Part shown: one piece after another, positions 10,584 to 22,893 of the stretch | Position numbering within the stretch: the first letter of the stretch is position 1 | Layout of the letters: every line of letters starts with the position of its first letter | Assembly: GCA_037349105.1 (NCBI GenBank) | Contig: JAYJMM010000041.1 | Span: 8,306,501-8,370,500, forward strand | Direction of reading: 5' to 3' | Length of the DNA stretch: 64,000 nt | Origin: Limnomonas spitsbergensis | Lineage: Eukaryota; Chlorophyta; Chlorophyceae; Chlamydomonadales | Program-made: the position numbers and the translations under genes | Notes under the pieces: model-generated | Databases searched by the model: none | The model's input: the letters and a program-made list of their open reading frames with translations, nothing else | Told to the model about the DNA's origin: nothing

Positions 10584-13287
10584 CTATGTGTCCATGAGCG
10601 CGGAGGCACCAGCAATAATCTCGATGAGCTCTGTCGTGATAGTAGACTGGCGCTTCCTGCAAGCACACGGTTGGGTCAAGGAATCAATACCCTTGCATAA
10701 TCATGCCTACAGAGCCTATGGCCGGATGTGCTCAATGTAAGCAGTCCCAACTACTTGAACTTCCGAATGCAGGCCGGTCAAGGTTTCGTCACCATCAGCG
10801 CAGTGGTGGCCACCTGGCAGCCCACCAAACATGGTCAGGCGTGCACTTCACTTAATGCTGTCATGCCAGACATGTCCATACACCATGAATATATGGAATT
10901 AGGATGGTGCACACCCGCTGGGCCCTGCTAAATGCTCGGCCGCGTAGGGCTGGCAGGGTGTAAACACGCTCAATTTCGGCTACTATGTGAGGGGACAGGA
11001 ACATGGAACCCGATCTAAGGTGCATAGATGCCCCCATCCTATATGACAAAGCAGGGACTTAGAAAGGGGTCAGGGAGACAGAAGAGACTGGTTGCCGGTT
11101 TTGATTAACTTAACCCCTCAACTATGAGATGTTGCACATCTTAAAAGGCATCATAGTCTAAAATGTAATTGAAGGCATGATGCTGTTTGAGGGTAACCCA
11201 GACAATCAAATAAATGGGGAAACAGCTGCCCTACACGTTCTTTAGACAAAGAGGCCCACTGCTTATTTAGTATGCCACTGCTGCAATTCGGCTTTATAGA
11301 AGCCTGCCACCTTGGGACCTCTGATCAGCAAGACCAGCTTCTTAAGGCCACCAGATATAGGCCGGGGGGCATGTTTTCATCCCAACTGGCTCGGCCGTGC
11401 CTGCCCCGCGGCTGGTTGAAGGTAGCCAGGTGTGCACCAATATCACACTGGAAAGTTGACGGGAAATCTGGTAGGAGAGGGAATGGGGCTCACCTGTTGT
11501 AGGACAGGGTGAGCCTGCTGAGCATCTCCCCGGCACTCTTCGATGAGTTCTCCATGGCGGACATGCGGGAAGCATGCTCACTGCAGTTGTTCTCGAGCAT
11601 GGCGTTGTAGATAGTCTGCCGGGCATCAGCGAAAAACGTAGAAAATCTCGAGGTTATAACTCTGAGAAATCACCAGTATCCTAGGAATCAAGGACGCAAG
11701 ACCTGCAACACATTTATCAGGTAGCCCAACATAATCCTGCCCTATTTAGGGTCCTGAAGCTACATTTCGGCTACAACCCGGCCTATCGTTGGCAGGGCTT
11801 GGTGTCGCAGGCCACCAGTGGCTTGGACCACCGGCCATACGCCGGACTAAGTTTCATAGCTGTCGTGGCTGCATGCAGGCCCCCCAAAGAGTGGTGTGGT
11901 GCGACTTAAACACACTCACATAGATAGCAGCGCTTGTTGGCTGATCGCTGCTTACTGATATTTTACTATTTGTTTCTCCATCTCATGCCTGACTGGCTTA
12001 GGGTTAGGTAGTTCCATCCCCACTCTCTCCCACTTACTGCAGCCAGCTGGAACTCAGCCAAGTCCTGCAGGACATCCGAGCGCTCATGCGTCGACTCCAC
12101 CTCGTACGCATCCAGTCGGTTTCCGGAGGGATCATCCATCTGCATCTCCAGTGCCTGTCAAGACAAACCAGACAGGGGAGATCTATCTAAGAACCTCCTT
12201 GCTTGCATCATGCATGGCTACATGAGTCAGGCTGTGCGTTGCGACATGGGCGACATGGGGTCGTGGCGACGGATTTAGCACCATGCACATGGCTGCAGGT
12301 ATGTGGCACAGAGCGTGCATGCGGCATGGCAACTTACCGCTGGTGTCAGGACAGTGGCGACAGTAGGCTTGAAGGAGATAGCAGAGAAAAACTTGTTGAA
12401 GATGACACGGATGACTTCTGGGTCAGACTTCAGGACCTCCTCAGTGATTGTGGAAGCCTGCACATGTACCGTACATGAGAATATGCACATAGCAAGACTG
12501 CACATGCCACACACGTGAGAAGATGCACACAGCAGCTATGCCAACTGGCACTACTAATTCAGGGCTTCGTGATCGGACCTGTGAGAAGGTCACGCGAGCC
12601 TTGTACGTATCGGCTATCCCCATGGTGAACAAGTGGGGCTCCGCACGAGCTAGCAGAGCCCTCCCCTTGTCACCGATTGTGATGACTGTCTGCACCTTGC
12701 CTGATCCCTCATCTGCACATCACGATGTTGCTATTAGAGTTAATCCAATCGGAATCCTCGAGCGCTTAATCTAAAGCGATTTATAAGATGACGCTGCTGA
12801 CCTCCTGCATACATCTTGAGCATGGTCCTCGAGTGCTTGCTAATACTCGAGTTCAGACCGCCGCATAGACCCTTGTCTGAGGTGACAGCCAATGTGACCT
12901 CGTTGTTCATTGACGCCGCTGCGTGGGAGAAGAATCCAAGTATAAAAAGATGATGTGTGCTGATATAGTTGCCGAATGAGGCTGCTTGCCTGGATAGTCC
13001 CCAAATAGACGGTAGAACGGGTCCACAATGCCCCTGGAGTGGACCACAGCCACCTGCGCTGCTTTCATTTTCGAGGCAGCAACAAACTTCATGGCCTTGG
13101 TGATCTTTCCGATGTTCTTGATGGCTCTGATTCGCAGCTTCACAGCCTGGTTGGATGCATGTCGAACGCTGTCAGCTCCTTGCAGAGCCTCAAAGCCTAA
13201 AGGCTTCGTCCCAAGAAACATGCTACCCTCCTCAGCAACGCCGGTTAGGCGCTGAACCAAGGACGCTGCGGCCCTACGCATCGCCAT
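10584..13287 (-). CDS. ATPC (mitochondrial gamma): Mitochondrial F1 ATP synthase subunit gamma, 7 exons
   Basis: Central rotor shaft of mitochondrial F1-ATPase. Exons in transcript order: 13287-12990, 12918-12802, 12712-12579, 12457-12338, 12154-12038, 11615-11494, 10656-10584. Phases agree and give 326 residues, the usual length. The N-terminus (MAMRRAAASLVQRL) is a basic targeting peptide. Family signatures follow: LRIRAIKNIGKITKAMKFVA, SRGIVDPFYRLFGDYP, TSDKGLCGGLNS, and the C-terminal helix RKRQSTITTELIEIIAGASA that enters the alpha3beta3 ring. No chloroplast-type regulatory cysteine insert is seen, which supports the mitochondrial form. Intron 1 appears to be GC-AG (CAG|GCAAGC). The last intron (10657-11493) is long and carries dispersed-repeat sequence. 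Confidence 0.95.
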
Positions 13288-14391
13288 GATTTATAAATTG
13301 GCTGAGTGGAGGCAACTTGCGCAACAAGTCATTTTGCATTGGTCTCGGAGCTTCGCCCTGCAGTTGAAAGGGGGTCTCAACCCGGGTCGCTGGTGAGGGC
13401 ACGCTGTCAGGGTGCAAGTGATAGAATGGCCCTGGTGCCTAAATTATAGCCTGCTTCAATAATTTAATTCCCGCACTGGCAGTCCAATATGCTTACAACT
13501 GGAGAGAACTCAAGGCAGGCAAATGGCTTCCCCTGACACTATGCCGGATCACGTCACCTGCACTTCCTGATCATCATCAATTCATCATCATCAGTCCACC
13601 AGTGCCTCGTTTCAATTTAAGCTTCATCCAACCAGTATTCCATACTCCAAACTTCTATTGAGACAAGGGCCTTGCTCAAGTTGCCCACGATCTTGAGCAG
13701 AAGGCAAGGATGCTCACTTACCATCAAAGGAGTCTGTATGACCAGGGGGTACAGGGTTTAGACCACTGATAAACTGCAACAATACCTCCTCATGATATCA
13801 GCCTAAAATACTGACATTCATCTCACCCGTCATGCATACTGGTGCATAAACGGCTCAACGCCGTTCATGCCACCAAGATTATGTAAGTTAGCAATACCTC
13901 TTAATAATATCCTCCTGGCATGCTCATTCATTTCGGCAATCACGGTGCATAATCACCGTGCATTCCACCCAGATTATTCTGGACACTACAATTCACAATG
14001 GCAAACTGGAGCTAGCCAGACAAACGTCAAGGAGCTGAAAGCAAGCCAGTTAGATAGAACAACGATAAGGCATGGTTCCTGCCAGGGTGTTTCCACCTGT
14101 ACCTTACATTATAGCGATGTCTTCAATGGTCAAGTCCTTTCTTCATTATGTACACATAGTTCACTGCCTCCAGATTTGACAGCGATTCCATTGCATCCTG
14201 CAAGGGTGTATTAGGGGGAAATGGGATTCAAGGCCGTCATGATCTGCATTCCTGACAGCGATGCATCATGGCCTCATGAGTACTTTAAAAATGCTGTGCA
14301 TGGGCTCAAAAAAATAGGATGAGACAAAGCGCACTTTCTGGCGCTGAAGCCAGTGGATTTAGAGGGTCTAGTGGGCATAGCGGATCTCGCC

Positions 14392-17148
14392 TCAACACCC
14401 ACGCACCCACGACCACCCTGTCGTCTCATGAGCCTCAGGATTGGATAGAGCGACAGAATCAAGCTCCCCAGGGTCCACCAGCCCACCCACCACGTCTCTG
14501 TATTCATAGGGCCCCTTAAGCAACGGGATGTGTGACTCCTCGTCCACCGGGGTGCTGCTGCTGTCCACCGTAGCGCTGATGATCTGCTCCAGTTTGGCAA
14601 CGCAGTACACCTGGCAGCTGTCCCAGACCGGGTAGGATGATCCCAAAAAGTACGGCAGCCGAGAGAGGGGGTCACCGTACTGCAAAGCCAGGCAGTTATG
14701 ACACAGGGTCACATCAGGCGTCAACGGCGTCCATCAGGCGTCAACAGGCGTCCATCAGGCGTCCATCAGGCGTCCATCAGGCGTCCATCAGGCGTCAACA
14801 GGCGTCCACGGAATTTAACTACGGCGTCCATCAGGCGTCAACAGGCGTCCATCAGGCGTCCATCAGGCGTCAACAGGCGTCCATCAGGCGTCAACAGGCG
14901 TCCATCAGGCGTCAACAGGCGTCCACGGAATTTAACTCCTCCAAACATTTTAGTTGCAACACAGATTGAAGGAAAGCAGCAGGGCCAGGGGTCAAGAAAA
15001 TAAGCCAGTGTGTGAGTAGATAAAGCCAGCCTTCAGCAGCCAGCGCCAGTGTGTAAATGGAGTCAAGCCAGAGAGCATCCTCCCAGCCAGCACCCCGAGC
15101 CAGCCAGCATTCCCCCGCCAGCCAGCACCCCCCAGCCATACAGCACTCCCAGGCCATCCAGCATCCCCCAGCCATCCAGCTCGCCAACACTCCACAGCCC
15201 CACTTACCGTTACTGTGATCATCATGCCGCCAGGTTTCAAGACTCTGTGACTCTCTTGGAGCATCTTCAGGCTGCTCTCTGCAGCAGCTTCCCCACACAG
15301 CATGGCGTCCAACGTCCCCTGAGTGGGCACGGGCCTACGTTAATGCAAGGCGCTTTACAACCTCATCTAGCACCCATGGCATCATTGACAGGGTTAAGTT
15401 CATCCCACTGGCGAGGTACATACCTTGTCAAGTACGACGTCAAAATAGCCCTTGGGAATCTCAGGCATACTTCTTCAGCAGCAGCAGCAACAGGAGAAAA
15501 GAGATTTTCAGATTTCTTTAGGAGGGTCCGTGAGGCACAGGGGACCCATGTCCACACTAAAAGTATGTGAATAATTCCCTAGGCAGGGCAACAATATAAA
15601 CTGCATTAAGTCTTGATCATCAGCAAATAATGTGAATCCGACACACATTTGAGATCAAAGCAAGCATCAAACTGACTCTGTCTCATGCTGAAATGCTTGC
15701 CATGGCATGCAACGAAGCACTTGTTGACTCTGGCGGCCATATCCACCCAAAGCCCCCCTCCTACCTGCAGTCGGACACTTCGTACTTGAGCTGTGGCATG
15801 GCCTTATGCAGCTCTCTCATCTGCTTGATGACCACTGTAGAGAAGTCCAAATTGAGAATATCCTGCACGTGCAATCGGCTATACGCCCTGAGCACAGCAC
15901 TGATATTATCCCACACATACAATGGGCCACATGCCTTGATCACAGCACTGAGAGCAGAGACTGAAGATGACATGAGGACAGCCCTTGCAGCTCACCAACA
16001 GCCACTCTGCTATGTTGCATCGCATGTTTGCTCGACCACAGTCATGTGAAGACTAAAGACAACTGTCAACTGTCAACAAGGGGTACTTCAGCTACAATTG
16101 GGCCACAACAATGACAATACGGCCTACAGCTGGATGAGCCTACAATTTAGCCTGATACGTTAGACCCTGCGGCTTAGGCCATCAGCTGAAGGTTGTTCAA
16201 GGTTTGGTCCCCATCGGCCCAGTGGAGGCCGCCCAGAGCTTACAAAAAGGTGGCCTGGTGTGCACTGAAATAAACACAGGCCCGTACTACAGTACCCTGT
16301 ATGAGGCCTAAAGTGCCATGTGCAGGACTGAAGATACCTGATATCCTCCATGGCGGACCATTTGCTCTTGCAGCCTCGAGGTGCCGACTCCAACCTGACT
16401 CGACCGCAGAGAAAAGGGACAAGGAAAGGGCTTGAGGATTCACCCCATTGTGCCGTTGCGGGATTGGCAATGCATCTCATTACGGTACGCTGACGTGCAT
16501 TAGGTACCAGCGGTCCTGACTTGATGAGTTCCGGAATGACAAGACCGTTTTCACAACGTACAGGTAATATCATGTGCATGGTCATCAAAGAAGTTCATGA
16601 AGTCTCCACATTTCCTAGGCTGTGTTTCACTTTCCTCACCTGCAGAATCTTGCTGGTCTTGGGCACATGCTTTGCCAGGAGCTCTGCCAGCCCATAATAG
16701 CCTTGATACCCTGTGCCGGAGCAGGCGTGAAGAGCGTGCCAAAATAAGCCTGACGCTGATCATTTAAGCAATGCCTCCCAGCCCTTGTGCTCCAGGCACG
16801 GACAGGATATTTTCGAAAATAGCAAATAATAGAGTATTTGACCCTGACAGACATTGGCATGCAGCTGGTCCTTACAATCGTAAGCGCCAGACTCATTGGC
16901 ATATCGCTCCTCCTGCATCAACCAAGATGAAAATGGGCTTCTAAGAATCAAGCTCCTAGAAGTGATTCCACATTTTTGACATTTGCATCAAGCTCATGCC
17001 GCGTTGTCATGCTGACAGCATGTTGCCATGCAAGACCAGAAAATATATAATGACAACGACACAGCGATGGAAGCCATATGATTGTTCTCCAGGAGCAAAC
17101 GCTTAGATAGCTCGTTACCCAGTAGATGGCATCGCTGTACATGGGCAT
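14392..17148 (-). CDS. METTL13/EEF1AKMT4-like SAM methyltransferase, 8 exons
   Basis: Seven-beta-strand class I methyltransferase of the family that methylates lysines on elongation factor 1A; the actual substrate is unknown. Exons in transcript order: 17148-17119, 16912-16876, 16710-16640, 16394-16338, 15862-15765, 15469-15424, 15318-15208, 14679-14392; about 245 residues. The opening MPMYSDAIYWEERYANESGA continues into YDWYQGYYGL. Next come motif I VGVGTSRL (usually GCGNS), acidic LNLDFS, YFDVVLDKGTLDAML and HRVLKPGGMM. Exons 1 and 2 are only 30 and 37 bases; they are accepted because splice phase restores the family YW..RY and YDWYQGY motifs. Exon 6 has two candidate acceptors 3 bases apart. 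It diverges from the EndoG-like gene across a 379-base gap. Confidence 0.85.
14700..14935. repeat. CAGGCGTC minisatellite in methyltransferase intron
   Basis: Units of 10-11 bases (CAGGCGTCCAT and CAGGCGTCAA) repeat about twenty times. A separate phrase, CCACGGAATTTAACT, appears twice (14806 and 14922), which implies a second, longer period of about 116 bases. It lies in the last intron of the methyltransferase gene. The adjoining 15060-15195 is a looser CCAGCCAGCA/CCCCAGCCAT repeat. Confidence 0.85.
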
Positions 17149-17527
17149 AATTAAGGCGAAACGTTGACGCTCCCCGGAAAGATGGGCACAAGTTAAAAAT
17201 GGCGTAATTCCACTATATGTTAGAAGAATGTCTGAGGAAATGAGGTGAAATATGAAAAGAGGTGAGGGCTCTGTATCGAGAAAGTTCTCCACTTAGAAAA
17301 GGCAAGTACCGGTGCGAGCTGTCAGTACAAGAGCAATTTCATATTGCTTTGCCCTGGAACAATACGCCACAAAAATAAAGCCTCTAGCACTATCGCCGAT
17401 TTCAACATTTCGAGATGCCGTACGAGTAGGGCTACTGCGGCAGTAGTAATGCAATCAAAACGCAGTTGTTCTGCGTGCAGCGTTCCGAGCAAGCATCTGC
17501 GGTTTTGCGAAACGTCAAGCAGTTAAA
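17149..17527. promoter_or_regulatory. Bidirectional promoter, methyltransferase / EndoG-like
   Basis: This 379-base gap separates the start codons of two divergent genes. It must hold both 5' UTRs and probably a shared promoter. The EndoG start is uncertain, so the right border could shift left. The bidirectional role is inferred from position. Confidence 0.4.
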
Positions 17528-20500
17528 ATGAGGTGTGACTTCTGGAAGTCTGCTGTACTTGTATATCGGGCCTCAGAGACCTAAATTGACGCCACAGGAA
17601 CTTGGCAGTTGGATTTGCTGTTGGAGCGGGCGTGGGAGCTGGAGGCTGCTACATTTACATTTCTAGTGTTTATCCCCGTGACAAATCAGCAGACCTAAGT
17701 GAGCATTACCTGGCTGTTCCGCAGTCAACATGCATGCATGGCCCAACAGACCACTATCAGTACCCAACTACCCATACTTCAGGACACTCGGGATTTAAGA
17801 TCTGTGCCAAAGCTGTGGAGCTTTGCCTGCTACATACTGAGCTTTATTACAGGTCATGTCCCATACATGATGCTCTGCGCCTTATCTGCCCCTCTCATGC
17901 ACCCTGTGGATGCACATGCTTATCCCAGGCAAGCACATATTTACCGCATCTATTGCACCCATATAAATTGTTGATCTCATGCACCCTGTTGACCCTGCTG
18001 TTGACGTAAATGTTCATCCCATACATCCCACGTTTATTTTTTTGTACACGTTCTCTAGTGCAGCCATGGCAAATTTACCGCCTGTACCCTGTGAATACAC
18101 ATGATTGTCTGTGCATTAAGTTGCCCTTCTCGTGCACGGTGCACCCCGTTTTCTTTTTGGATGCCCTCATGCCCCCTTGCCTTATCCTTATCCTGCCCTC
18201 CCCTGCCTGATCCTGCCCCTTTCATGCCCCATGCAGTCTGGCCAGCTGCAGATCCGGCCAGGAAGCAAGCAGCTCTTGAGTTTGGTGAGAAATTGTGAAT
18301 GCATCCATACGCACTGGAGAGTGGAGACCCATGGTCAAATCTTGCCTTCAATCTTACACCTGACTTAAACCTGACCTGACCTGACCTGACCTGGCCCATC
18401 TTAGCATGGATTGCTCAGTGTAGATGGGAAATGATCAAATAATGTGAACATCCTCACCCTGAGGTGCTGCCCTCCTCAGGGACCTCTCAAAGCGATGATG
18501 CTTGAAGGGACTGTGACGGATGCAGTGTCCTGATTTAAGGCCTGCGTCAAATCCATTGTAAGTGGATTTGACGAAGGGCCTCAGTCATATCAGGGTACTT
18601 TGTCAAACAGTGTCCTGATATGAGGGCACTTGGGACCTTTCTGAAGTGCCCTGTGTCACTTCATAACACTGATTTAAAATCAATGTCTCAGTTGGATGGC
18701 TTGCGTCTGCACCTTGACCCTTTCAGGGACACCTCAAAGCAATGATGTCCTGCGGGTCTGTGACGGATATGCGGCCGCTTACGACCTGCGCACCCGCACG
18801 CCCAAATGGGTGATTGAGCATATCACAGCAAGTTCACTGGAGGGTGATGCAAACAGGTGGGTTTGTGGACTCAGGCAGTGACATGTGTCCCTCGCACAGT
18901 AGCATGCTCTGTTTTCTGTGCACCTATGCGTTCCTTGTTAGAGTGCTTGTTTTGGACCCTGCCGTATGGCATATGTTTTTTTCATTTCTGTTGTGTGATT
19001 AGGTGCAGTACATTGATTGCAGGCCTGGCCAGAAGCATATTTGGGTGATCCCCTCGGGACTTATCAATGCTGAACGATGTATTTAGGCTAGTTTTTGCTC
19101 CGTTCAAATGATTACCCTGCATAAGTGCATGGCCCATGAGGACCCTTGGAGGGCTACTTTGACACACCACTGATGAGGCCGTGCAGTATCCCCCCAACTT
19201 GCATTTTGGGGCACTTCAGCTTCACTTCAGCTGTATCATGGCTCTTGGCCAAAAGGGTTGTCGATCACATGCTAATATAAATATTGAACCTCTCCTTGTG
19301 CACAGGAGCAAGTCAAAGTTCTTTGCAGACCCCAATGTGGACCCTTTGTTCCGGGCCTCACTTGATGCCTACAAGGAAAGCGGTTATGACAGAGGGCACA
19401 TGGTACGCAATAGGGGGGAAGGTTGGTCACTAAGCGGAACTATGTGTCATGAATGAGCGTAGCCATGTGTGATCATTGAGCAGAACTACTAATTGTGATC
19501 ATTGAGCGGAGATAAGTGTGATCATTGAGCAGAACCTATTGTGATCATTGAGCGGAGATAAGTGTGATAATTGAGCGGAGATAGGTGTGATCAATGAGCA
19601 GAACTAAGTGTGATCATTGAGCAGAGATAAGTGTGATAATTGAGCGGAACTAAGTGTGATCATTGAGCAGAGATAGGTGTGATAATTGAGCGTCGGAACC
19701 AAGCGTGATCATTGAGCAGAGATAAGTGTGATCATTGAGCAGAACTAAGTGTGATCATTGAGCGGAGATAAGTGTGATAATTGAGCAGAACTAATTGTGA
19801 TCATTGAGCAGAGATAAGTGTGATAATTGAGCGGAACTAAGTGTGATCATTGAGCAGAGATAAGTGTGATAATTGAGCAGAACTAATTGTGATCAGTGAG
19901 CAGAGATATGTGTGATAATTGAGCGGAACTAAGTGTGATCATTGAGCGGAGATAAGTGTGATCATTGAGCAGAATTAAGTGTGGTCATTGAGCGGGATTC
20001 AGTTTGATCATTAAGCGAGCCTAAGTGTGGTCATTGAGCGGGATTCAGTTTGATCATTAAGCGAGCCTAAGTGTGGTCATTGAGCGGGATTCAGTTTGAT
20101 CATTAAGCGAGCCTAAGTGTGGTCATTGAGCGGGATTCAGTTTGATCATTAAGCGAGACTAAGTGTGGTTATTAAGCGGGATTCAGTTTGATCATTAAGC
20201 GAGACTAAGTGTGGTTATTAAGCGAGGCCAAGTAAGACCATGTAGCAAGATGAAGTGTCGTCAGTAATATCAGATATCGTGTCTGGGTGGACTGGCTGAC
20301 CGCCGCCTCCTGTCTCTATCATCTCAAAAGCCCAGTCACCCAGCATGCCCCCTCACATAACTCTGCCCTGGGTAGGCACCTGCTGGCGACAACAAGTCAA
20401 GCCAAAGGGCCATGAATGAGACCTTCAGCCTCTCTAATGTATGCCCCCAAGTGGGGCAAGGCTTCAAAAGGTGAGCTCAGGGTGGGGGACATATAGTGAA

Positions 20501-22893
20501 GGCGTTGGGGTCTTAGCCTTTAACCCCTGTTTGCAGCCTTGTGGGGGAGGGCTTTATTAGGTGAGTGAAGAGGTGGCAACTCGTTAAGGGTCGACGATTG
20601 TTTCCACAATGCAAACCCGAAACCCATGTCTGCCCCAGGTGAGGAGGGCTTTAACAAGGCAGTGGAAGGGAGACAGTTATTCTACTCAAACCACATTCAG
20701 GTACATCCTGGTTTGTAGCTGAGGGGGTGGGGGAGGGCTGGTGCAGCAAGCCCTGTTTTAAGGTCACCGGCCGAACCCCGATCATGGTACGGTTCCAATT
20801 GGTCTAGTGGACCTCTTGGCTATGATTTCCAGATGTGGTATTTGTGTGCTTGACATAACGATGGTTACAGCAGAGGGCCAGTCTTGCCAATGCACAATTT
20901 CCTGTCAATGCAAACTGCAGACAGACAAGGTGGCATATTCAAAATTATCACACTTTTAGCTTACCTACCCACAACCCCCTATTGCTGCCAACTATTCCAG
21001 ACTGCCCCCTCTCTTGCTTCCCTACCTGCGTGTCAAAAGGGACTGGGAGGGAGTTGAGCTCTCCTCCCCCCAATTATCCTGTGCTACCCACTGGCCCAGA
21101 CTGCCCCCTTTCTTCTGTTTTCCTCCCTGTCTGTCTGCCTGCCTGCCCAAGGGACTTCCTGCCCTCCTCCCTGCCTGTCTGCTTACCTGCCTGCCCAAGT
21201 GACCACCCGTCTGTCCTCCTCCCTGCCTGCTCAAGAGACTGCTGGGTTTATTTTTTTACTTGCCTCCACCACACGTCGCGCTCCCATCCCTCCTCTCTTC
21301 TTTCCCTCTGAAGGGACTATTGGGGGCGCTTTGAGCAGTATGTGCGCGACTTGACCAAGAAGGTTGATAGCGTGTACGTAGTCACAGGGCCCTTGTGGTT
21401 GCCAAAGTCAGATGTCGACGGCAAGTGGATCATGCAGCACCCTATGATAGGTGCGCGGTGCAGGCCGGGGGAGGACATGCCGGGGAGGGGGCAGCGCTGG
21501 CCCACGTCACAAACACGGCCTACGGTATAGCAAACATCAAATCTACGCAACTAAATCTGGCCGGCACCATCAATAGCTGTCTGACTGTCTGACCTTCAAA
21601 TCACCCCGGGTTGATTGATGGCTGTGTATCTCGGATTCAGTTGACGGGATAGTGCAAGCGCATACCTGCAGGTCCAAGCCTCGTGCGATCTGGGTGATGT
21701 CTCCCCTCTAGCCCACGCTCTCACCCCTCTGTGGCCACTGCTGTATCCAGGCAAGGCCTCCAGCCTGACCTATGTCTCCCCTCTTGTCCCTGCTGCCTCC
21801 CCTCTCACCCTCCTGTCTGCAGGCAAGGCCCTTAGCCTGGTATCCGTTCCGACTCACTTTTACAAGGTGGTCTTGACGGACGGGCGTGCAGCAACGGGTG
21901 GGTACCGCCAGGTGGGCGTTGGAGCCTTCGTCATGCCCAATGCAGTCATCGACCCGCGCATCCCGCTGTCGGCCTTTACAGTGCCCCTGGAGCCCCTGGA
22001 GCAGCTGGCAGGTAGGTGAAGGTAGCCATAGCAGAAGGGGACCGCAGCAGGCGTCCATACAAGCCAGATTCTTTCCTCACCTGGATCTGGTGGAAATCTT
22101 GTGGGATTGAGGGGGGATTCCAGCGTGGGTCTCATCTCCCTGGGTCTCATCATCTGAAGGCGTGATCTGAAGATCTGCTCTAAGCCATGTGTCCATGAAT
22201 CACTTGGCGGGACACACAAACTAACATACACATACCAAGCGCCGTTGCCCAACTTGAACCAAGCCCTGGGTAAAAGCAAAGAAAACGATGTCAAAGATTA
22301 AGGTTCAGGAAACAGTGAGTGTGTATGCTATGCACTGGGAGGAGGCTTTGGGAATATCAACATCTAACTGTCAACTGTGTGGCTGGCTGGCTGCCTTTTT
22401 GACACGTTGCATAAGTCCTGAACATCAGGTTCCTGGTGTTGCTCTCGTAGGCGCACGCTTCTTCCCCGCCTTCATCAACGACACCAGACGCTCTGCGGTG
22501 GACTCTGCTGCCCAGATCTGGCGCCAGCACGGTCTGCAGCAGCTCAAGCCCTTTGAGCGGATCAGCCTCGGACAGGACATGGCTGCGCTGCCCGAATCCA
22601 CCTCGTCAGCGAGTGGGGGTGGGCCACCACTGCTGACGGCAGGTTCAGGGAAGACAGCCCCCGCCCCGAACAACACAGCTGCTGCACAGGCTACACTTGC
22701 CGCCCTCGCTCCAGAACCGAAGACCCGCGGGGCAGCGGGCGCTATCCACCTGTGCGAGATTGCTGGGTGCAAGCTGCCTGAGGCCTGGAGCGGGAAGAAG
22801 GAGCTGGCGCAGAAAGAGCCGACTCCGAGGAAGAAGGCGGGGGGAGGCGGCGGCGGCGGGGGGCGCCGGGGCGGTCGAGAACAGGTGGTGTGA
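17528..22893 (+). CDS. EndoG-like DNA/RNA non-specific endonuclease, 9 exons
   Basis: Beta-beta-alpha metal nuclease of the EndoG/NUC1 family, normally in the mitochondrial intermembrane space. Exons: 17528-17532 (tentative), 17598-17698, 18237-18284, 18727-18856, 19306-19402, 20376-20470, 21314-21450, 21823-22011, 22451-22893; about 414 residues. A glycine-rich hydrophobic N-terminal stretch (LAVGFAVGAGVGAGGCYIYI) fits a membrane anchor. The active site SGYDRGHMAPAGDN spans the exon 5/6 junction (catalytic His126), followed by NETFSLSNVCPQ (conserved Asn148) and DYWGRFEQYVRDLT. The last exon adds FFPAFINDTRR and a family-atypical low-complexity tail with a Gly run and basic residues. The 5-base first coding exon (ATGAG) is accepted only because it gives the right phase. 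Introns contain ghost copies of exon borders. Confidence 0.88.
18476..18530 (+). repeat. Ghost copy of the EndoG exon 4 acceptor region
   Basis: CTCAGGGACCTCTCAAAGCG, ending in a copy of CTGTGACGGATGC, imitates the true acceptor and start of exon 4 at 18722-18775 (TTCAGGGACACCTCAAAGCA..CTGTGACGGATATGC). It lies about 250 bases upstream and carries small indels. It keeps the AG acceptor but not the reading frame. Confidence 0.75.
19440..20225. repeat. 23-bp minisatellite in EndoG intron
   Basis: More than thirty units of about 23 bases built on GTGTGATCATTGAGCAGAGA, with alternating variants (ATCATT/ATAATT, GCGGA/GCAGA). After about 19975 it shifts to a longer alternating form (GTGGTCATTGAGCGGGATTC with TTTGATCATTAAGCGAG). 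Pairs of variants recur together, which indicates higher-order amplification. It fills most of intron 5. Confidence 0.88.
21700..21822 (+). repeat. Ghost copies of the EndoG exon 8 acceptor region
   Basis: Upstream of the true exon 8 start (CTGTCTGCAG|GCAAGGCCCTTAGCC) lies TGTATCCAGGCAAGGCCTCC..AGCCTGACC near 21742-21770. Its flanks, the CTATGTCTCCCCTCT and CCCTCTCACCCTCC phrases, are also repeated, with a further partial version near 21696. Each ghost keeps an AG before the GCAAGGCC copy. Confidence 0.7.
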
